Shown: positions 13,201 through 32,891, counted from the first letter of the stretch. The stretch: 64,000 nt of DNA from Astropecten irregularis (GCA_963971285.1 OZ020264.1:11732431-11796430), one strand, 5' to 3'. The notes: generated by a model not told the origin, from the sequence alone. A program made the numbers and translations.

Positions 13201-16200
13201 CTATATTCTCATGACTCAGATGTCCGATTGAGCTCAAATTTTCACAGTCTTATTATTTCAAGTGCGAGTGCTGTTCTGTCACCTTTACCAACATTAATTG
13301 TACACACCATTTAATACAAAAACAAAAGGGAATAATATTGCTACCTTTGACCTGCTGTTCCAGTTTGTCCACTTCCTCCCTCCGTTCTTTCTTCTCTCTG
13401 TCCAAGGATTTCTTGAGTTTCTGGACGTCAAACTCCAGGTCTCTGGACTTCTGTTGTTGCTGTCGGGCTTCCTGCTCCAGATGGTGTTTCTGCGATTCCA
13501 GGCTGGCTATTTTCACTTTGCTATCCTGAAATAAAAAACAGGGATGTGATGAGTGGCCACACACACACACAAAAAGCTGGGAAAAAATGGAATACGCTCA
13601 CATTTACAAGTTCCTAGACTTTTGTACAGATCAGCAACTTTCAGCAGTTGTACAAAAAACTTAAATTCTGAGTAAAAATCAAAATACCAAAAAAAATTGG
13701 AATTCAGATTAAAATCTGAAGTCACATATTTCCCAGCAACATAATCATCAAACAACCACAAGGGAAACTGAATGTATTAAATGTACCATAAGTCAATTCA
13801 AAGCGGACAGAATGATTTATTAATATTATTTGTTGTTGCATATATAATTATGCAAATTATTTAATTATAATTTGAATACAGTGACACTTAAGAAAGATGC
13901 ATCTTGCAAAACTAAAAAAGACTGTTTTAGCAATCACACGTTACGTTTATTAGCAATTTCTTATTTTTGTTGCGTTTTTAACTCACCGCTTTCACCCTGT
14001 TAAGCTCTTTAGAATAAATCTGGTAGGTAGTCAGCACAAAGTACAGGGTCACAGGTCAAAGGTCACAAGGTCAAAGCATGCAAAGTTGACATAAGTTACA
14101 AACATGCAGGAGAAAAGAAAAATAAGACACGAAATAGCAAAGTTACTGAAAAGAGATTAAACAGGAACCTTTTTGCCAAAATAGAAAAAACAAAAAACAA
14201 AAAACAACAACATTGCAATATTAAGAAATTCCTCAAGAGTTTCCAAGATGGACCCTTCCGGCCTGTCAATCAAACTGTGTGCATTGATAAATTGGAGGAA
14301 GCGAAACCAGCTACGTATACACTGTCAAAGGGATTAACGTTAAATAGAATAGGATCAAATACTAAAAGAATAAGGTTTAAATTAATGTATTCGCAAGCTT
14401 TGAATTGACTTTTAAATAGAAATTTCAATATGAATTGAGTTTTCAAAGTTTCAGAAGATTAGAGGTGTTTGTTGTTTGCGTATTTCAATCAGTTTGTTTT
14501 ACCTGCTCCACGCTATCTTTCATTTTCCTAATATTGTCCTTCTCCGACTTCATCTCTTCCTCCATTAATTTCCTCTCCTTGTCCAAAACTTCCTGAACCT
14601 AAACAATGACAAGACACAGAAGCACATATAGATAGCGTCGACACACAGACATACTGGCAAAGACTGGGACTGTAGCTCTCTCACAAAAATATCTGGTTAA
14701 AGGTAGTATCATTCTTTGGTAGCATACGAAAACAGAAATCTTCACAGATTTACCTATAAATAACTTACAGGGTATAAAGATGGTGAATTGGTGATGGTAG
14801 TAGAAACCTACATTTTTCAGCCTGAAATGCTGTAGGGGCCTATTTATCCAGAAAAAGAGTAAAACCAATGACCAATTTAAACAATTTCAATCTTTTAAAG
14901 AAAAAAAATTCTGTAAAAAGATTGTAAAAAATATTGTGGCCGTTTTTCACTGTTTTCTCAATAAGTAGGCACCGTATGGGACTGAAAATTTCACAGATGA
15001 CTGTTGGGGCCTAATGTATCTTTCTTTATACTTTTGCTCATGAATCTGCATTTCTCTGAAAAAAACCAAAGTATGATATTACTTTTCAAATTCATAAACA
15101 TGTAACAGAGGGCACTTAACATGAGAGCAAATGAAATTTCATACTTTCATAAGATCATGCAAGGAAAATTTAACATTCAATTTGTGCAGAAACAAAAACC
15201 AAGGCTAGCAAAGTGGCTTCACAGACAAAAACAGGTGATAGACGAGTACATATTTCCATTGTCTATAAAGTGTACAACAAAACAATCAGGCAATAGGTAA
15301 CATGAAAGTTGACATGGGTCTACAATCATCATTCCCCCATTATTTTATCAGTTGATGAGCAGTTTGCAGCTGTTTATTGTATAATTTGTATGGAGGTTAT
15401 GAATGGTAACACTTTCTGCAGATTCAATATAACTGCCTTTAACTGCTTGAATTTTGTGCTGATAAAACCGTTGTTCTGTGGAGTGCAGTAATAGGACACT
15501 GAAATAAATTAGGTAACCACCTCTGGCAGTATTCAGCTATCAGTGAGATCATAAAGCTATACATGTCTTTCAAAAGTGTGTACTATGATAATGTTGCTCG
15601 GCCACACTAAATGATATACCATCCCACAAGTGCAAGGGGAAGTGAAAAGTAAATATCGAAGTTCTGATAACGGTATCAAATTTGGTTATGATTATCTTGG
15701 GTCTAGATGTCTATGTCCACACCAACCTGTTTGCTATTTGTGATGGCCGATCCCGGGCTACTAGCGGCTCTCCTCTTCACCTCCCGTAGTTCCTCCATGG
15801 TCCGAGTCCTCTCCACTAACAGGTACGCGATGGCTTCACTCGCAGTCCCCTCAGCAAGTTCCACAAACCCTTCCTACAATTACAAACAGGGGCAATGTCA
15901 TAAAGCTGCTTATGCACCAACATTTGCTTTTATAAGCACCAAAAACCTTGGATTAAAAATCAGTATGCCAGCCAAAATGTATGTTATGCTCAGCAAAGCA
16001 ATGGCCGAATACCAGAATACAAGACGAAAGTAGCAAACATCACATGAAAATTTGGTTGGTAATCCTGTTTGATCAAGGAAAACTTTTCATGCTTAAAAGC
16101 AAATGTTGTGCTTTTAAAGCAGCTCTATGAAATTGGGTCCAAGCAGGTCACACACGATGCACAACACCAGTCAACATTTAACTCAACAGCACACATACAG

Positions 16201-18940
16201 AAAATTATCAAAATATGCTTTCTTGTTTTTCCCAAGGTACAGCGTACACGTAAATTGCTCTTAAAAAAGTCAGGTAGCTACCCTAGTTAGCCAGTTCCAC
16301 AAATCCTTCCTACGGTTACCATGGTTACAAACAGGTGTCACACACGATGCACAGCATCAGTCGTGCATCAGTCAACATTGAATTTGACAGCACACAGTGT
16401 GGGATATCAAATTACATTTGTCCACTGTGTCTAAGGTGGGCATAAATTGCTCAAATCAACTAGCTCCCCTGGGGTTGATTTCAGGAAGCCCTCATGATCG
16501 TATTCTCAGTTGAGTTATGAAGGATTATGCCTATAGAACCCATAATATCCTACGTAGGGGTGCAATGCATTATATGATTGATAAAGTTACAAGGAGTTTG
16601 GTTAAATCGACACGTGAGGTCGATTTCACAAAGCCCTACGATCGATCGTAACTCGAGTAAGGATTTCCCATCATATCCTACGTAGAGCTGCAATGCATCC
16701 TATGATTGATACTAGGTTACGATGAGTTTGGTGAAATCAACACCAGCTGCCTCTGGCTTCATACATAAACCCAAACATAAGCTACAAATCTTCCAAGAAC
16801 AGTAACCCTCCAATATAGTACATCCAGAAATCAGGACAATTCTCTCCCTAGATGTAAAATGATCTTTGAATACCTGTATGAGCATCTGGGCCACCTCCCT
16901 CTTGTTATCGGCAATCTCCTCTCGGACTCCCTCTAAATCTTTCTTCAACTGTTCATTCTCCATCTCAAACTCTTGAGTCAGTGCATCCCGCTCGTCCGAC
17001 AAGTGACGGACCTGCTCCATGTAGGTTTCCACCTGAGCAGACGGACAAAAGACGGAGTTGTGCAAATTGGCAAGAACAAACTTACACTTACACTGCGCAA
17101 CGCAGAAGTCCTTACTTAGCGTAGCCAGAAAGAAAACTCTCCTGTGAAATCGTAAGCGAAGAATTTTTGCTTACAGTAAAGGATTCCATGAAATTGGGCC
17201 CAGTAGACCTAACATGCATACAATAACACACTCATACGTTCTGCTCATAATTCAGTGCTCAATAAATCAAATCTCAAACTTTTACAACTAATGAACCACT
17301 GAAAACTGCTCATCAAAGAGACCCATAACCTCAAAAAATGCAAAAAGGTTAGGCAGGCCTGACATTTAGATCCTTTCAGGTTTTATCCATTCTATATCTC
17401 TGCCTAAAGGCAGAGGCGCTCTGATATCATTTACAATACAATTTATACACTATTCATGTCCAACACAATGGTATTATACCAAACAACTAAAGAATAGCCT
17501 ACATCACAAAAGCATTGGTGTTTATGGCATGTTGTTCAATGCTGTTTTGTACTCAATAATTTGCCTTAAAGCAGAACAGTGTGTTTCTTTGAGGGGGGCC
17601 AGTCGGTCTGTGACTACGTGAATTCCACAGGAGACTGTATGGCCGAATCAGGCAATGAGGCTGACTACCATGACTACTTGTTAAGAGTTATGCATGCCTC
17701 CTCGAAGAGGTTAACCAAAGGTTACGGAGCTACCTCTTGGGGAGTATGGGAAGTTACATAAATCAAGGGTTCTTAGGGCAATTTACAAACTACATGTAGC
17801 TGGGTAATAAAACAAAGCAATATAACATTAAAACCAGGGATGTGAGCTAGTGCACATGCACATTTATAAATCTGAAAATACTGACTTTTAAGCAAAAAGC
17901 GGAAATTTAAAAGACTGGATACTTTTAGTACAGAGCAGGTGTAAAATCTTGAAAGCTGAAATTCTGAGCTAAAATCTAATCAAAAACAAATCTGAATTCT
18001 CACATAGAATCTCAACATCACAAAATTCATGACATAATTTTAAATTATTGAAAAGCAAACAAAGAAAAATTGACTAGAACGGGAACCAGCGACCTCCGGA
18101 ATTGACTAATTACTATCTTCCCCTTAATAGGAAGTTAGGCCTACCTCTTGCATCTCCACAGCATGTTGCTTCTCGGCCTCTCCTAGGCTCTGTCTCGTGC
18201 TGACCAGGTCAGTCTCAGTGCGGGTCAGAATGTGCCATAGCTCCTGCAGTTTGGCCTGATCCCCAACCTGAGGATCCACTCCGTTCTGTTTCAATCTCCG
18301 ATTGATGTCATCAAGCTCACTCTTGCTCTACAAAGTTACAGGAAAAATACTTTTAAAATGAGACAAGCTGTCCGGGTAGTAATTATGATGATCGTATTAA
18401 CCTAGTAGGTCTGACATAAGGTCCCAGTCCCCATGTTAGACCTAGGGTTACGATCATCGCAACTATTCTGGTAGTTAAGGGTTGTTTTTCGTATTACAGT
18501 GTGTAAGTTAACTCTGTCACATTATCCCTTTGAAGTTCAAAACACTAGTGTAAGCTTACCAAAAGATTTAGCTTATAAATAGCTTATATTATAGCTTTAT
18601 AAAAAAGGTATGATTGGTAATGGTAAAAGATGAAAACAGCACTCACACTTTGTCTGATCAATTTAATATCATGATTATGCACATGAAATAATAAACCTGT
18701 GAAAATTTGACCTCATCAGAAATTTCTGATTCACGAGAAAATAGCGAAAAACCAACTCAATCTTAATCTTTTGATCTACCCCGAGATCAAAACTGTTTTC
18801 GATCTTTGCTTTATTAATAATATTTCTAATTTAAAAATTTTTCTCATAAAATAGAATAGGCCTAACGTTACTCGTAAAATGACAAAACTCACTGTCAAAA
18901 TGCCATTCACAGGTCTTGGCGATGATCGTGATCGCAACAT
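4277..18940 (-). CDS. Coiled-coil protein, 614 aa, 13 coding exons
   Basis: Coding exons in transcript order: 18940-18893, 18327-18145, 17032-16874, 15873-15727, 14598-14503, 14019-13987, 13525-13345, 10508-10366, 6718-6599, 6109-5996, 5741-5514, 5198-5106, 4576-4277. Every junction has AG/GT borders and compatible phase. Most are phase 0; only the 13345/10508 junction splits a codon. The start MLRSRSSPRPVNG follows an in-frame TAA. Residues from about 20 to the end are almost entirely heptad-like, rich in Glu, Lys, Gln and Leu, apart from a Ser/Pro-rich break near residue 175 and a Ser-rich break (SSRDPGQSSADSSS) near 285. The last exon ends in VRLNTNTA and a stop at 4277. A weak donor (CAG|GTTAGG) eight codons earlier could allow another 3' exon. 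I do not recognise the family; a cytoskeletal, centrosomal or ciliary scaffold is plausible but unproven. The 33-nt exon 14019-13987 (IYSKELNRVKA) is the least certain. The gene is divergent from Cdc42. Confidence 0.82.
5250..5350 (-). repeat. Fragment of a CAGGCC-rich repeat
   Basis: The block with GGCCTTAAATCCTCCTCTTGTCAGCCCTGAACTTC-type sequence also occurs at 49470-49690 (fuller copy), and in part at 54490-54628 and 62058-62135. Here it lies in an intron of the coiled-coil gene. Confidence 0.5.
6776..6865 (+). repeat. Family C fragment
   Basis: The sequence AGCTGCTTAAGCACAAAAAT followed by an ATCAGTATGCCAGCCAAAA block matches the left third of family C. It lies about 58 bp from the acceptor of the exon at 6599-6718. 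Confidence 0.5.
7110..7350 (+). repeat. Family A MITE, partial
   Basis: This shares CCAAAACAGAAAT, CAGGGTATA, AACATACCG and CCTGAAATGCTGTATTTA with complete family A copies, in the same order; both ends have decayed. It sits in the large intron 6719-10365, where I see no further exon. Confidence 0.55.
8605..8735 (+). repeat. Degenerate foldback related to 3927-4059
   Basis: TTGTTGCGTAGCTTAAG and TTACGCAACA flank a short centre and the right end reads GTGAAATCGGCT, as in the element at 3927-4059. Confidence 0.45.
8885..9095 (-). repeat. Family C element, degraded right end
   Basis: The left end is GGGGCCAATTTCACAACAAT. The internal CAGGATTAACCACCAAATGT and the TTGATATTCATGGTCAGC-like block (here on the complementary strand) match other family C copies. 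Confidence 0.55.
9876..10035 (-). repeat. Third-type family B fragment
   Basis: The AATACAGGATTGATAAAGGT end is followed by CAGAACAGCTGCAGACTGTTC and CCTGTGAAATTTTCAGCT, as at 56965-57100 and 48915-49274. Confidence 0.55.
10592..10830. repeat. Head-to-head pair of tRNA-like SINE units (family T)
   Basis: Two tRNA-like units face each other: one on the minus strand (about 10621-10693) and one on the plus strand (about 10733-10805), separated by about 40 bp. Both have an A-box-like GCTCAGTT(T/G) segment and a B-box-like segment (GTTCGAATCCC on the minus copy, GTTCAAATCCC on the plus copy). Each is followed outward by the same tail, reading TTTCTTTGTTCACTTTT, ending near a TCAATGAC-like sequence. 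The whole block is therefore a palindrome of SINE units. It lies in the large intron upstream of the exon at 10366-10508. Confidence 0.75.
12878..13147 (+). repeat. Family C element with a duplicated right end
   Basis: The left end is GGGGCCAATTTCATGGAGCT; the right end is GTGAAATTGGC. The terminal GTGCTAAGCAGGG(A/T)CGTGAA block is present twice in tandem. Confidence 0.65.
13190..13312 (+). repeat. Family B right-half fragment
   Basis: CTCAGATGTCCGATTGAGCT, TTTTCACAG and GAGTGCTGTTCTGTCACC match the right half of the family B copies at 2273-2629 and 38205-38573. It abuts the exon at 13345-13525. Confidence 0.5.
14697..15088 (+). repeat. Family A MITE, near-complete
   Basis: It starts TTAAAGGTAGTATCATTCTT and ends CCAAAGTATGATATTAC. 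The internal blocks CAGATTTACC, GGTATAAAGATGGTG and GGCACCGTATGGGACTGAAA are in the family order. It is intronic in the coiled-coil gene and non-coding. Confidence 0.7.
15888..16140 (+). repeat. Family C element
   Basis: The left end reads GGGGCAATGTCATAAAGCTG and the right end GCAGCTCTATGAAATTGGG. The centre AATTTGGTTGGTAATCCTGT is shared with the copy at 31808-32043. It lies just upstream of the acceptor of the exon at 15727-15873. Confidence 0.65.
16471..16744 (+). repeat. Two tandem family D elements
   Basis: Two copies lie back to back (about 16471-16613 and 16618-16744). Each has a GATTTCA(G/C)(G/A)AAGCCCT left end, a TATCCTACGTAG(G/A)G(G/C)TGCAATGCAT core and a GAGTTTGGT(T/G)AAATC right end. 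Confidence 0.65.
17083..17210 (+). repeat. Foldback fragment ending in CCATGAAATTGGGCCC
   Basis: The block from CGTAAGCGAAGAATTTTTGCTTACAG to the GATTCCATGAAATTGGGCC end matches the right end of the longer element at 33362-33662. Confidence 0.45.
18045..18100 (-). repeat. Family T fragment (tail and B-box side)
   Basis: ATTGAAAAGCAAACAAAGAA followed by TTGACTAGAACGGG matches the tail and 3' part of the tRNA-like units. It lies about 45 bp downstream, in transcript sense, of the 5' splice site at 18144. Confidence 0.5.
18605..18800 (-). repeat. Family B MITE, partial
   Basis: TATGATTGGTAATGGTAAA, CACTCACACTTTGTCTGATC and TACCCCGAGATCAAAACTGT match the copy at 2273-2629 in the same order. It lies in the first intron of the coiled-coil gene. 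Confidence 0.55.
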
Positions 18941-19677
18941 GTTGATTCCGTCTGTCACTTATTCCATAAGGCACTAAACTACTTCAAAGTTCAATGAGTT
19001 GCATGCACATTGCAAAGCACCAAGAATTACCTATACCAGTGAGTCACAAACTTCCAACGGACCGCAGCTGTAGGCTACTCAATTTCATTCAGCCTGATCT
19101 GATCACTTCACAGAACTTCATTTGACTCCAGTCCAAACAATCTCTGTCAAAATTGATGATCTACCTACAATTGAGAGTTTGAATGCTTTACAAAGGAGGG
19201 TGGGGCATCCAGTGTGTTGTACTTGTACTTGTTGTAGTTATAGCACGTCCATGATAACAATCAATTATCTGATTGAAAGGCATGTGTACACATCCCCCTT
19301 TTCAAAATACATCGCGGTTTCGTCAACTGGATTACAAAAATAATTTATTAATTTTGCGCTGTGGACAATGGGTTTAGTCTGTGACTATAAACAACTTTCA
19401 TATGTATTGAAGGTAGCGTTGAGATGAGATGGTTACCAGACTAAACAATTAGTCGTTGCCATACCTATGGTGGCTTTGACAGGACACACGATGTTATTAA
19501 TAACTGTCAATTTTTTTTAGCAAAACTTGTGCAATGGCGTACGATTTGCGGCTATTATCATGTATCAATGATATTGGGTCACTTGATTGGGTATAAGTTA
19601 CAAAATTGGAAACAGTGATGATGGTCAATCAATCATATTCAATCAATATTATTTTAGTATTTTAATTTTTACTAGTG

Positions 19678-19917
19678 AGAAACCAAAACAGACATGTTTA
19701 CAGATTTACGTTTAACTTACAGGGTATAGTAGAAACATACCGTTAAAATTGTTCCGCCTGAAATGGTGTATTTATCCAGAAATTAGTAAAACAACGACCG
19801 AAAATCGTTTCGATTTTTTAAGAGATCAAAAATAAAAGAGAAAAGACTTGAGAAAATTAAACTGTGGCTGTTTTTCACTGTTTTCTCAAAAAGTGGGCAC
19901 CGTACGTATGGGACCGA
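19678..19917 (+). repeat. Family A MITE, truncated on the right
   Basis: It matches from CCAAAACAGACATG to CAAAAAGTGGGCACCGTA and then stops at the tandem array that begins at 19918. Confidence 0.6.
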
Positions 19918-20012
19918 AGCTGGTCATCTCGTACGCCGACCAACTCGTACGCCGTTTGGTCAACTCGTATGCCGACCAACTCGTACGCCAACCAACTCGT
20001 ACGCCAACCAAC
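19918..20012 (+). repeat. Minisatellite with CTCGTACGCC units
   Basis: About five units of a 16-23-bp motif (CAACTCGTACGCCRAC) in tandem, with one longer unit containing GTTTGG. The array starts exactly where the family A copy breaks off. Confidence 0.75.
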
Positions 20013-20878
20013 AGCTAGCCTTGGTTCCAAGACCTTCGTTGATGCTTAGTTCCCGCGGCCCATAGGGACTAACTAATCTTAAAATAATTTGCAAAAAGAA
20101 CCATCACCTTAGCACTTACCGTTTTCAAGATATGCTGGTAATAATAAAATCAGCATTTGTGATGACGTCATGATGACGTCACGGTAAATTTAGTTGCAGC
20201 ATGCACATCTAAATGATGTTACTAAGCATTTGCAAAAAGAATCATATTATAGCCTTTTGTCATGTTTGTTTTTAATAATCAATATTATTGGAATTATTCG
20301 TGAGATCTAGACTTCATTCAGGCGCATTTTTGAAAAAAAAATAATATTTTTCAGTCAGTGTATCTATATAGTCATAAGCAGCTCAACAGAGCGAAGCTAA
20401 TTATTATACATGTACTGATGAACACAGTGCACGTTGTATAGTGAGTGAGACATTAAACTTTCTCATGTGTGAGGAAACATAAAGAAAGTTTAACCTTCCT
20501 GATTAATCCAGACATTACAACCCTGCTGGCGTTGGAAGAGCCTGGAAATTGGAAACGTGATTGGCCATTAATAGTGTTTGGAAATACATTTTTTAACTTT
20601 CCCTATTCTGATTGGCTAATGAATGTGACGTCCGTCGTTTTAAGCTGTTCTTATGCCAGTGTGTATTGTACTTTTTAGGTAACCATAGGATAATTCCCTT
20701 GCTTTTGACTTGTGTACATGTATTGAAATTATTTTGGGCAGCTCAACAGAGCGAAGCTTATGCTGATTAGACTGATGAACACTGATGAAAAAAAAATTGA
20801 TTTGAGCGCATATTGTCCTCACTTTTCCAAAATTAATGGGTATAAAGGGGCTTAATTTGTATTATTCAAATTTAGTGT

Positions 20879-20930
20879 TTGGAGTTAGGAGAGCCTGACG
20901 TTTCGATCCTAGCAGGATCTTTCTAAAAGT
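20879..20930 (+). repeat. Family E single arm
   Basis: TTGGAGTTAGGAGAGCCTGA followed by CGTTTCGATCCTAGCAGGAT is one arm of the family E hairpin seen complete at 42330-42462. Confidence 0.55.
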
Positions 20931-21241
20931 CAGTAAATTACAAAATGAAAAGAAGATGCAAGTAAAGATACACATAAATGAACGGACGCGGTTGACTATC
21001 AAATTCGGTGTCATTATCGATCAACTATTATCATTATTTTTTTCTACACTAAAAAGTTAAAAAGCGCCCTCTATTTCACTGTACATTCTGACGAAATTAT
21101 TTTTAGCCCCGAATTAAAGATGACATCAGCCTAAAATTATAATGCGTAAACATGGTGCGCACATCGCTAAACTTAAACCCTGACTCAAATAGGCGGAAAC
21201 CCGGCGAGTCTGGTAAGTTCACCAACGCCCAAAAATAGACG

Positions 21242-21249
21242 TATAAAAA
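21242..21249 (+). promoter_or_regulatory. Candidate TATA box of Cdc42
   Basis: TATAAAAA lies about 150 bp upstream of a strong splice donor (TCAG|GTAAGT at 21392/21393) and 1.1 kb before the Cdc42 ATG. Transcription would start near 21272. This is inferred from spacing only. Confidence 0.4.
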
Positions 21250-21271
21250 GCTGGAAAGAAGAATTATGTCA

Positions 21272-21392
21272 GCCGAATTCCAATGCTGTATTCTATGATT
21301 AAGATATCGGACAGTTGAAGAAAGTGGAAATATAACTGTCGAGTCTCTCTGTAAAGATTTACACGGAATATTACTATTTTGTAGTTCGTCAG
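21272..21392 (+). other. Likely non-coding first exon of Cdc42
   Basis: The segment ends at a consensus donor, CAG|GTAAGT. The first coding exon has an acceptor at 22325 (TTGTTTGTACAG), so 22326-22372 is 5' UTR and an upstream exon is required. The start coordinate is set from the TATA box and is approximate. Confidence 0.45.
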
Positions 21393-21857
21393 GTAAGTTG
21401 TAGTCCGTTTATTTACGCGGTGAACTGCACTGGCCATAGGGGACTGGCAGAGAACGGACGTGTATTTCCGACACACATCATACAATTTCTGTTTCCGGGA
21501 TTTTAATTTGTGTAACTTTTATTTTTTTTATTGTGTATCTTTTAATGCTGTGTTTGTACCAGGAATGACCACTTTCACAGTGTCTTGTAAAGCTGTAAAT
21601 ACTTATTGATTTAAGTTATTTCACCTTAGTTATGTGTGTAGCTGTCACAATGTTTTTGTGTTGAATAACAAAATGTCAAATTTACCTTTTCGCACACTGC
21701 TTTTAAATGAACTTTTCAGCTGGTCAGTTTTTGAACATGTGATGTAGGCCTACGATCATTGCAATAAGTGAATTTCTGTAATACATTCCAGGTAACGAGA
21801 TATTATTTTATGTTTGTTTCCTCTTTTTGAAGATTTGGTGTTGTCAGTTTAAAATTG

Positions 21858-22004
21858 ACAGTGTATATTTTGCCGGCACTGGCATTCTTCGTGGAATCGT
21901 GCAAACGCAGTTTTGCTGAACATTCCTGTAGGCCAATTTGCAGTAGGGCCTATATTTGACGTATCAAGAATCAGAAGAATGACGGTGCTGGCAAAATATA
22001 CATG
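21858..22004. repeat. Foldback with 28-bp arms
   Basis: TGTATATTTTGCCGGCACTG at the left is complementary to the CGGTGCTGGCAAAATATACA end at the right, with few mismatches. It lies in the 5' UTR intron of Cdc42. Confidence 0.6.
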
Positions 22005-22330
22005 AATTATGGCACAGACACATGACAATTGACTGACATCTAACGTCGCATTCACGTAGGCCCCTAACAAGTAACATTAGAAAACATTTGGAACTCTTCA
22101 TTTCGGTCTCATATGGATTGTGCACGGGGTCAGTTGTAAAATGTCATGTGTGTATGGAAATCTTTATAAAATAAAAGTTTATAAAGAATGGGTTTTCAGG
22201 GGAATTTGGCATTTCATAAATTTCATGACATTCCTCCATTTTCCATTTTACTTTTTTAACAGGACGAATATTGGATCTGATAATTAATGGTTGGGAAACT
22301 CTGTTTTTGTCTTTTGTTTGTACAGGTTGA

Positions 22331-30397
<8,067 letters not shown>

Positions 30398-30819
30398 ATC
30401 AATGTCCGGCGGTAGCATGGATTTCTCCTCTCTCTTTTTTTTAAAACAATTATTCTTCTTTTTTTGGAAACCCTCGAAACAGGAATAAGGTTTGTAAACT
30501 TTGTTAAGGCACGGGAAAAAGTGGGGCCGAAGATTCTCCGTAAGCAAAACCTGCGGAAATCGGCATCTTATGTAATTGCTTTTGTGATGCGCGTGCATGT
30601 GTATACAGTGGAAATGTCCCACTCTATTGGTGTATAGCCAATGGATAATTGAAATGGTGGAGACGTAAAAGTCGTAAGAGCTGTTTGTGCCTGTTAGTAG
30701 AACTGCACACAGCTTAATAGCAAACAGTCCATGCTGGGGTCAGCTGATTTGTCGCCCTCTAGAGTTTGCATACATAGAACACGGTTCGCGCTGGAAGGTG
30801 AAAATGTATATATTGAAGC

Positions 30820-31012
30820 ATTTCACTGGTGGCCTGCAGCATCAGAAGTGTATTTGTTGTCACTGGTTTCCTGCGGCAGCAGTGGCTTGTGTTTTCACTG
30901 GTGCCCTGCAACAGTGAGTGGCCTGTTTCACTGGTGGCCTGCAGCAGCAGTGGCATGTGTGTTTTCACTGGTGCCCAGCAGCAGTGACCTGCCTGCTTCA
31001 CTGGTGGCCAGT
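30820..31012 (+). repeat. Minisatellite with TTCACTGGTGGCCTGCAGCA units
   Basis: Six or so imperfect units of TTTCACTGGTG(G/C)CC(T/A)GCAGCAG with variable spacers of GTGGC(A/T)TGTGTG. It starts about 420 bp after the Cdc42 stop, so may lie in the 3' UTR. Confidence 0.75.
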
Positions 31013-31807
31013 GTGAAATGTCAAGTATGCATGCGTACCTGTGTGTTGGTCAGAATGGGTCTTAAATGTATACGTAAAACAAAAAAAATGTTTTGAGCAA
31101 GGGAAACGAACATCCAGGGAAATTTGCATCAAATGCAGACGATTTCTTGGGTCAGTGATTTTCTGTTTTGAGAAAAAAACAAACAACCCTGACTAACGAT
31201 CCCTGAAGAAACCCGGATCCTGTTTTTTGTGCATTTTAACAAAGAAATAGAAGGTTACTGGCCCTAGGTTCAACGAGGTTGTTACATTCTGTAGTTATAT
31301 TCCATATTTGGTCCCTTAATAAGCAGAATGTTACATAGAAATCCGGAATTATGTCCTATTTTAAGTAAACGGTAAGCTTAACTTTGGAAGGAAAACATTA
31401 TATATCAGGATTACTGACTTTTTGTGATTACCGTAACCTGTGAAAGTGTGTAAAAAAAGAAAACCGAAAACGGGAAAAAAAAATCAGGATTTTTGTCAAT
31501 TTTTGCCAGTGTCTTATTTTCTTTTTGAAAGGGGTTGTCATAACTTGATAAGTACCGGTATGTCTAAACTGTATTTTCTTTTCTAAAGATAACTTTCTGG
31601 CCCATTGACATTTACCACTACAGTGTACAAATTAAATTTTCTCTTTGCAATGTTATTATATATCGTGTTGGTTTGTGGGCTCGACAGTCCATGCTATTGA
31701 TCTCTATGGGGCGAATTGGAGCAAAGGGGCTTGTGTTCCTGCGCGTTGGGAAATTGTGAATAGTCTGAAAAAATATACATTGAAATTTCACATGGCATTG
31801 CTAAACC

Positions 31808-32043
31808 GGGGGGCTTATTTCATTGAGCTGCTAAGCACCAAAAGTTTGCTTAAGCACCAATAAATTTGGTAAATAAAAATCAGTATGACAGCCACAACTC
31901 CTTGTGAATGTTATGCTCAACAAACAGTGGTTGAAAAGCAGTAAACATCACATGAAAATTTGGTTGGCAATCCTGTTTGATCAAGGAAGACTTCGCATGC
32001 TCAAGCAAATTTTGTGCTTAAGCAGCTCTGTGAAATTAGCTCC
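31808..32043 (+). repeat. Family C element
   Basis: The left end is GGGGGGCTTATTTCATTGAG; the right end is AGCAGCTCTGTGAAATTAGC. AATTTGGTTGGCAATCCTGT is in the centre. Confidence 0.7.
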
Positions 32044-32705
32044 TGTTTTGTAAGCAAATTGATAAATTGGCTCCCTCTGGGTTCATTCAATTCAGCCATC
32101 ATTCTGTGTTTACTACGTTCAATTGTATGCTTCCAATATTTACTGTTAAATTTTATTTTCCAAGCTTTAGTTGGCTTGCGTGTTGACTTGTAGGCAAACT
32201 TCCCGGCCAGTGCAGTGTGTATTGTTGAGTCGTACCCATGGAATTGCACTGCAGTGCCATAACTGTTCACAGTTTCACTCTTAAAGATTAAATTGTGAAA
32301 TGATGCATGGCACAACGTATTATACAAGAAATCTTGTATAAATGGGAGAAAGTTTCTGATGTGATGACCTTTTTTAGGAATAAAAAAAATCCGGGGAACA
32401 GCTCAGTGATAACGCAGTGACTTCCACTCATTCCTATGAAAGATGGTCCCCCAAAAAACTGTGTACTTGGGAAGTTGTAGCAAACTTTGAACCGCTCCTA
32501 AAAGAAAGCAAATTTTGAATGAACTTGACAAAACACCATGAAGTTTACTTCATTGTGGCAGATAAACTTGTTTGTCTGTCATAATTTATGTGTGCCATTA
32601 TTTGTATCGTAGCTTAGTATGATCGAAGTTTATAGGAAAACCCGGAATACTTCACCATTACGTACCTGTAAAAGAGAATATGACAAAAAAGTGATAGGTA
32701 AGGGA

Positions 32706-32891
32706 TCGATTTCACCAAACTCATCATAACTTATTATCAATCGTAAGACTTATGATGCATTGCTGCCCTATTGTAACTTGATTTACGATCGATCGATCTT
32801 AGGGCTTCGTGAAATCGACCCCAGGTCTCTTTTCATGCTTAAGCAAATTTTGTGCTTAAGCACTAAGCAGCTTTATGAAATTGTCCCCAGG
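32706..32891 (+). repeat. Family D element abutting a family C fragment
   Basis: The family D part (32706-32823) starts GATCGATTTCACCAAACTCA and ends TTCGTGAAATCGACCCC. It is followed directly by a family C right end (TTAAGCAAATTTTGTGCTTA to GAAATTGTCCCC). Confidence 0.65.

Larger units (their letters stand above)
18941..21241. other. Intergenic region between divergent coiled-coil and Cdc42 genes
   Basis: I find no exon here. It holds a partial family A MITE (19678-19917), a tandem array (19918-20012), a GCAGCTCAACAGAGCGAAGC direct repeat (20381 and 20739) and one arm of a family E hairpin (20879-20930). It presumably contains the promoter of the coiled-coil gene near 19000, but no clear core element is visible. 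Confidence 0.6.
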
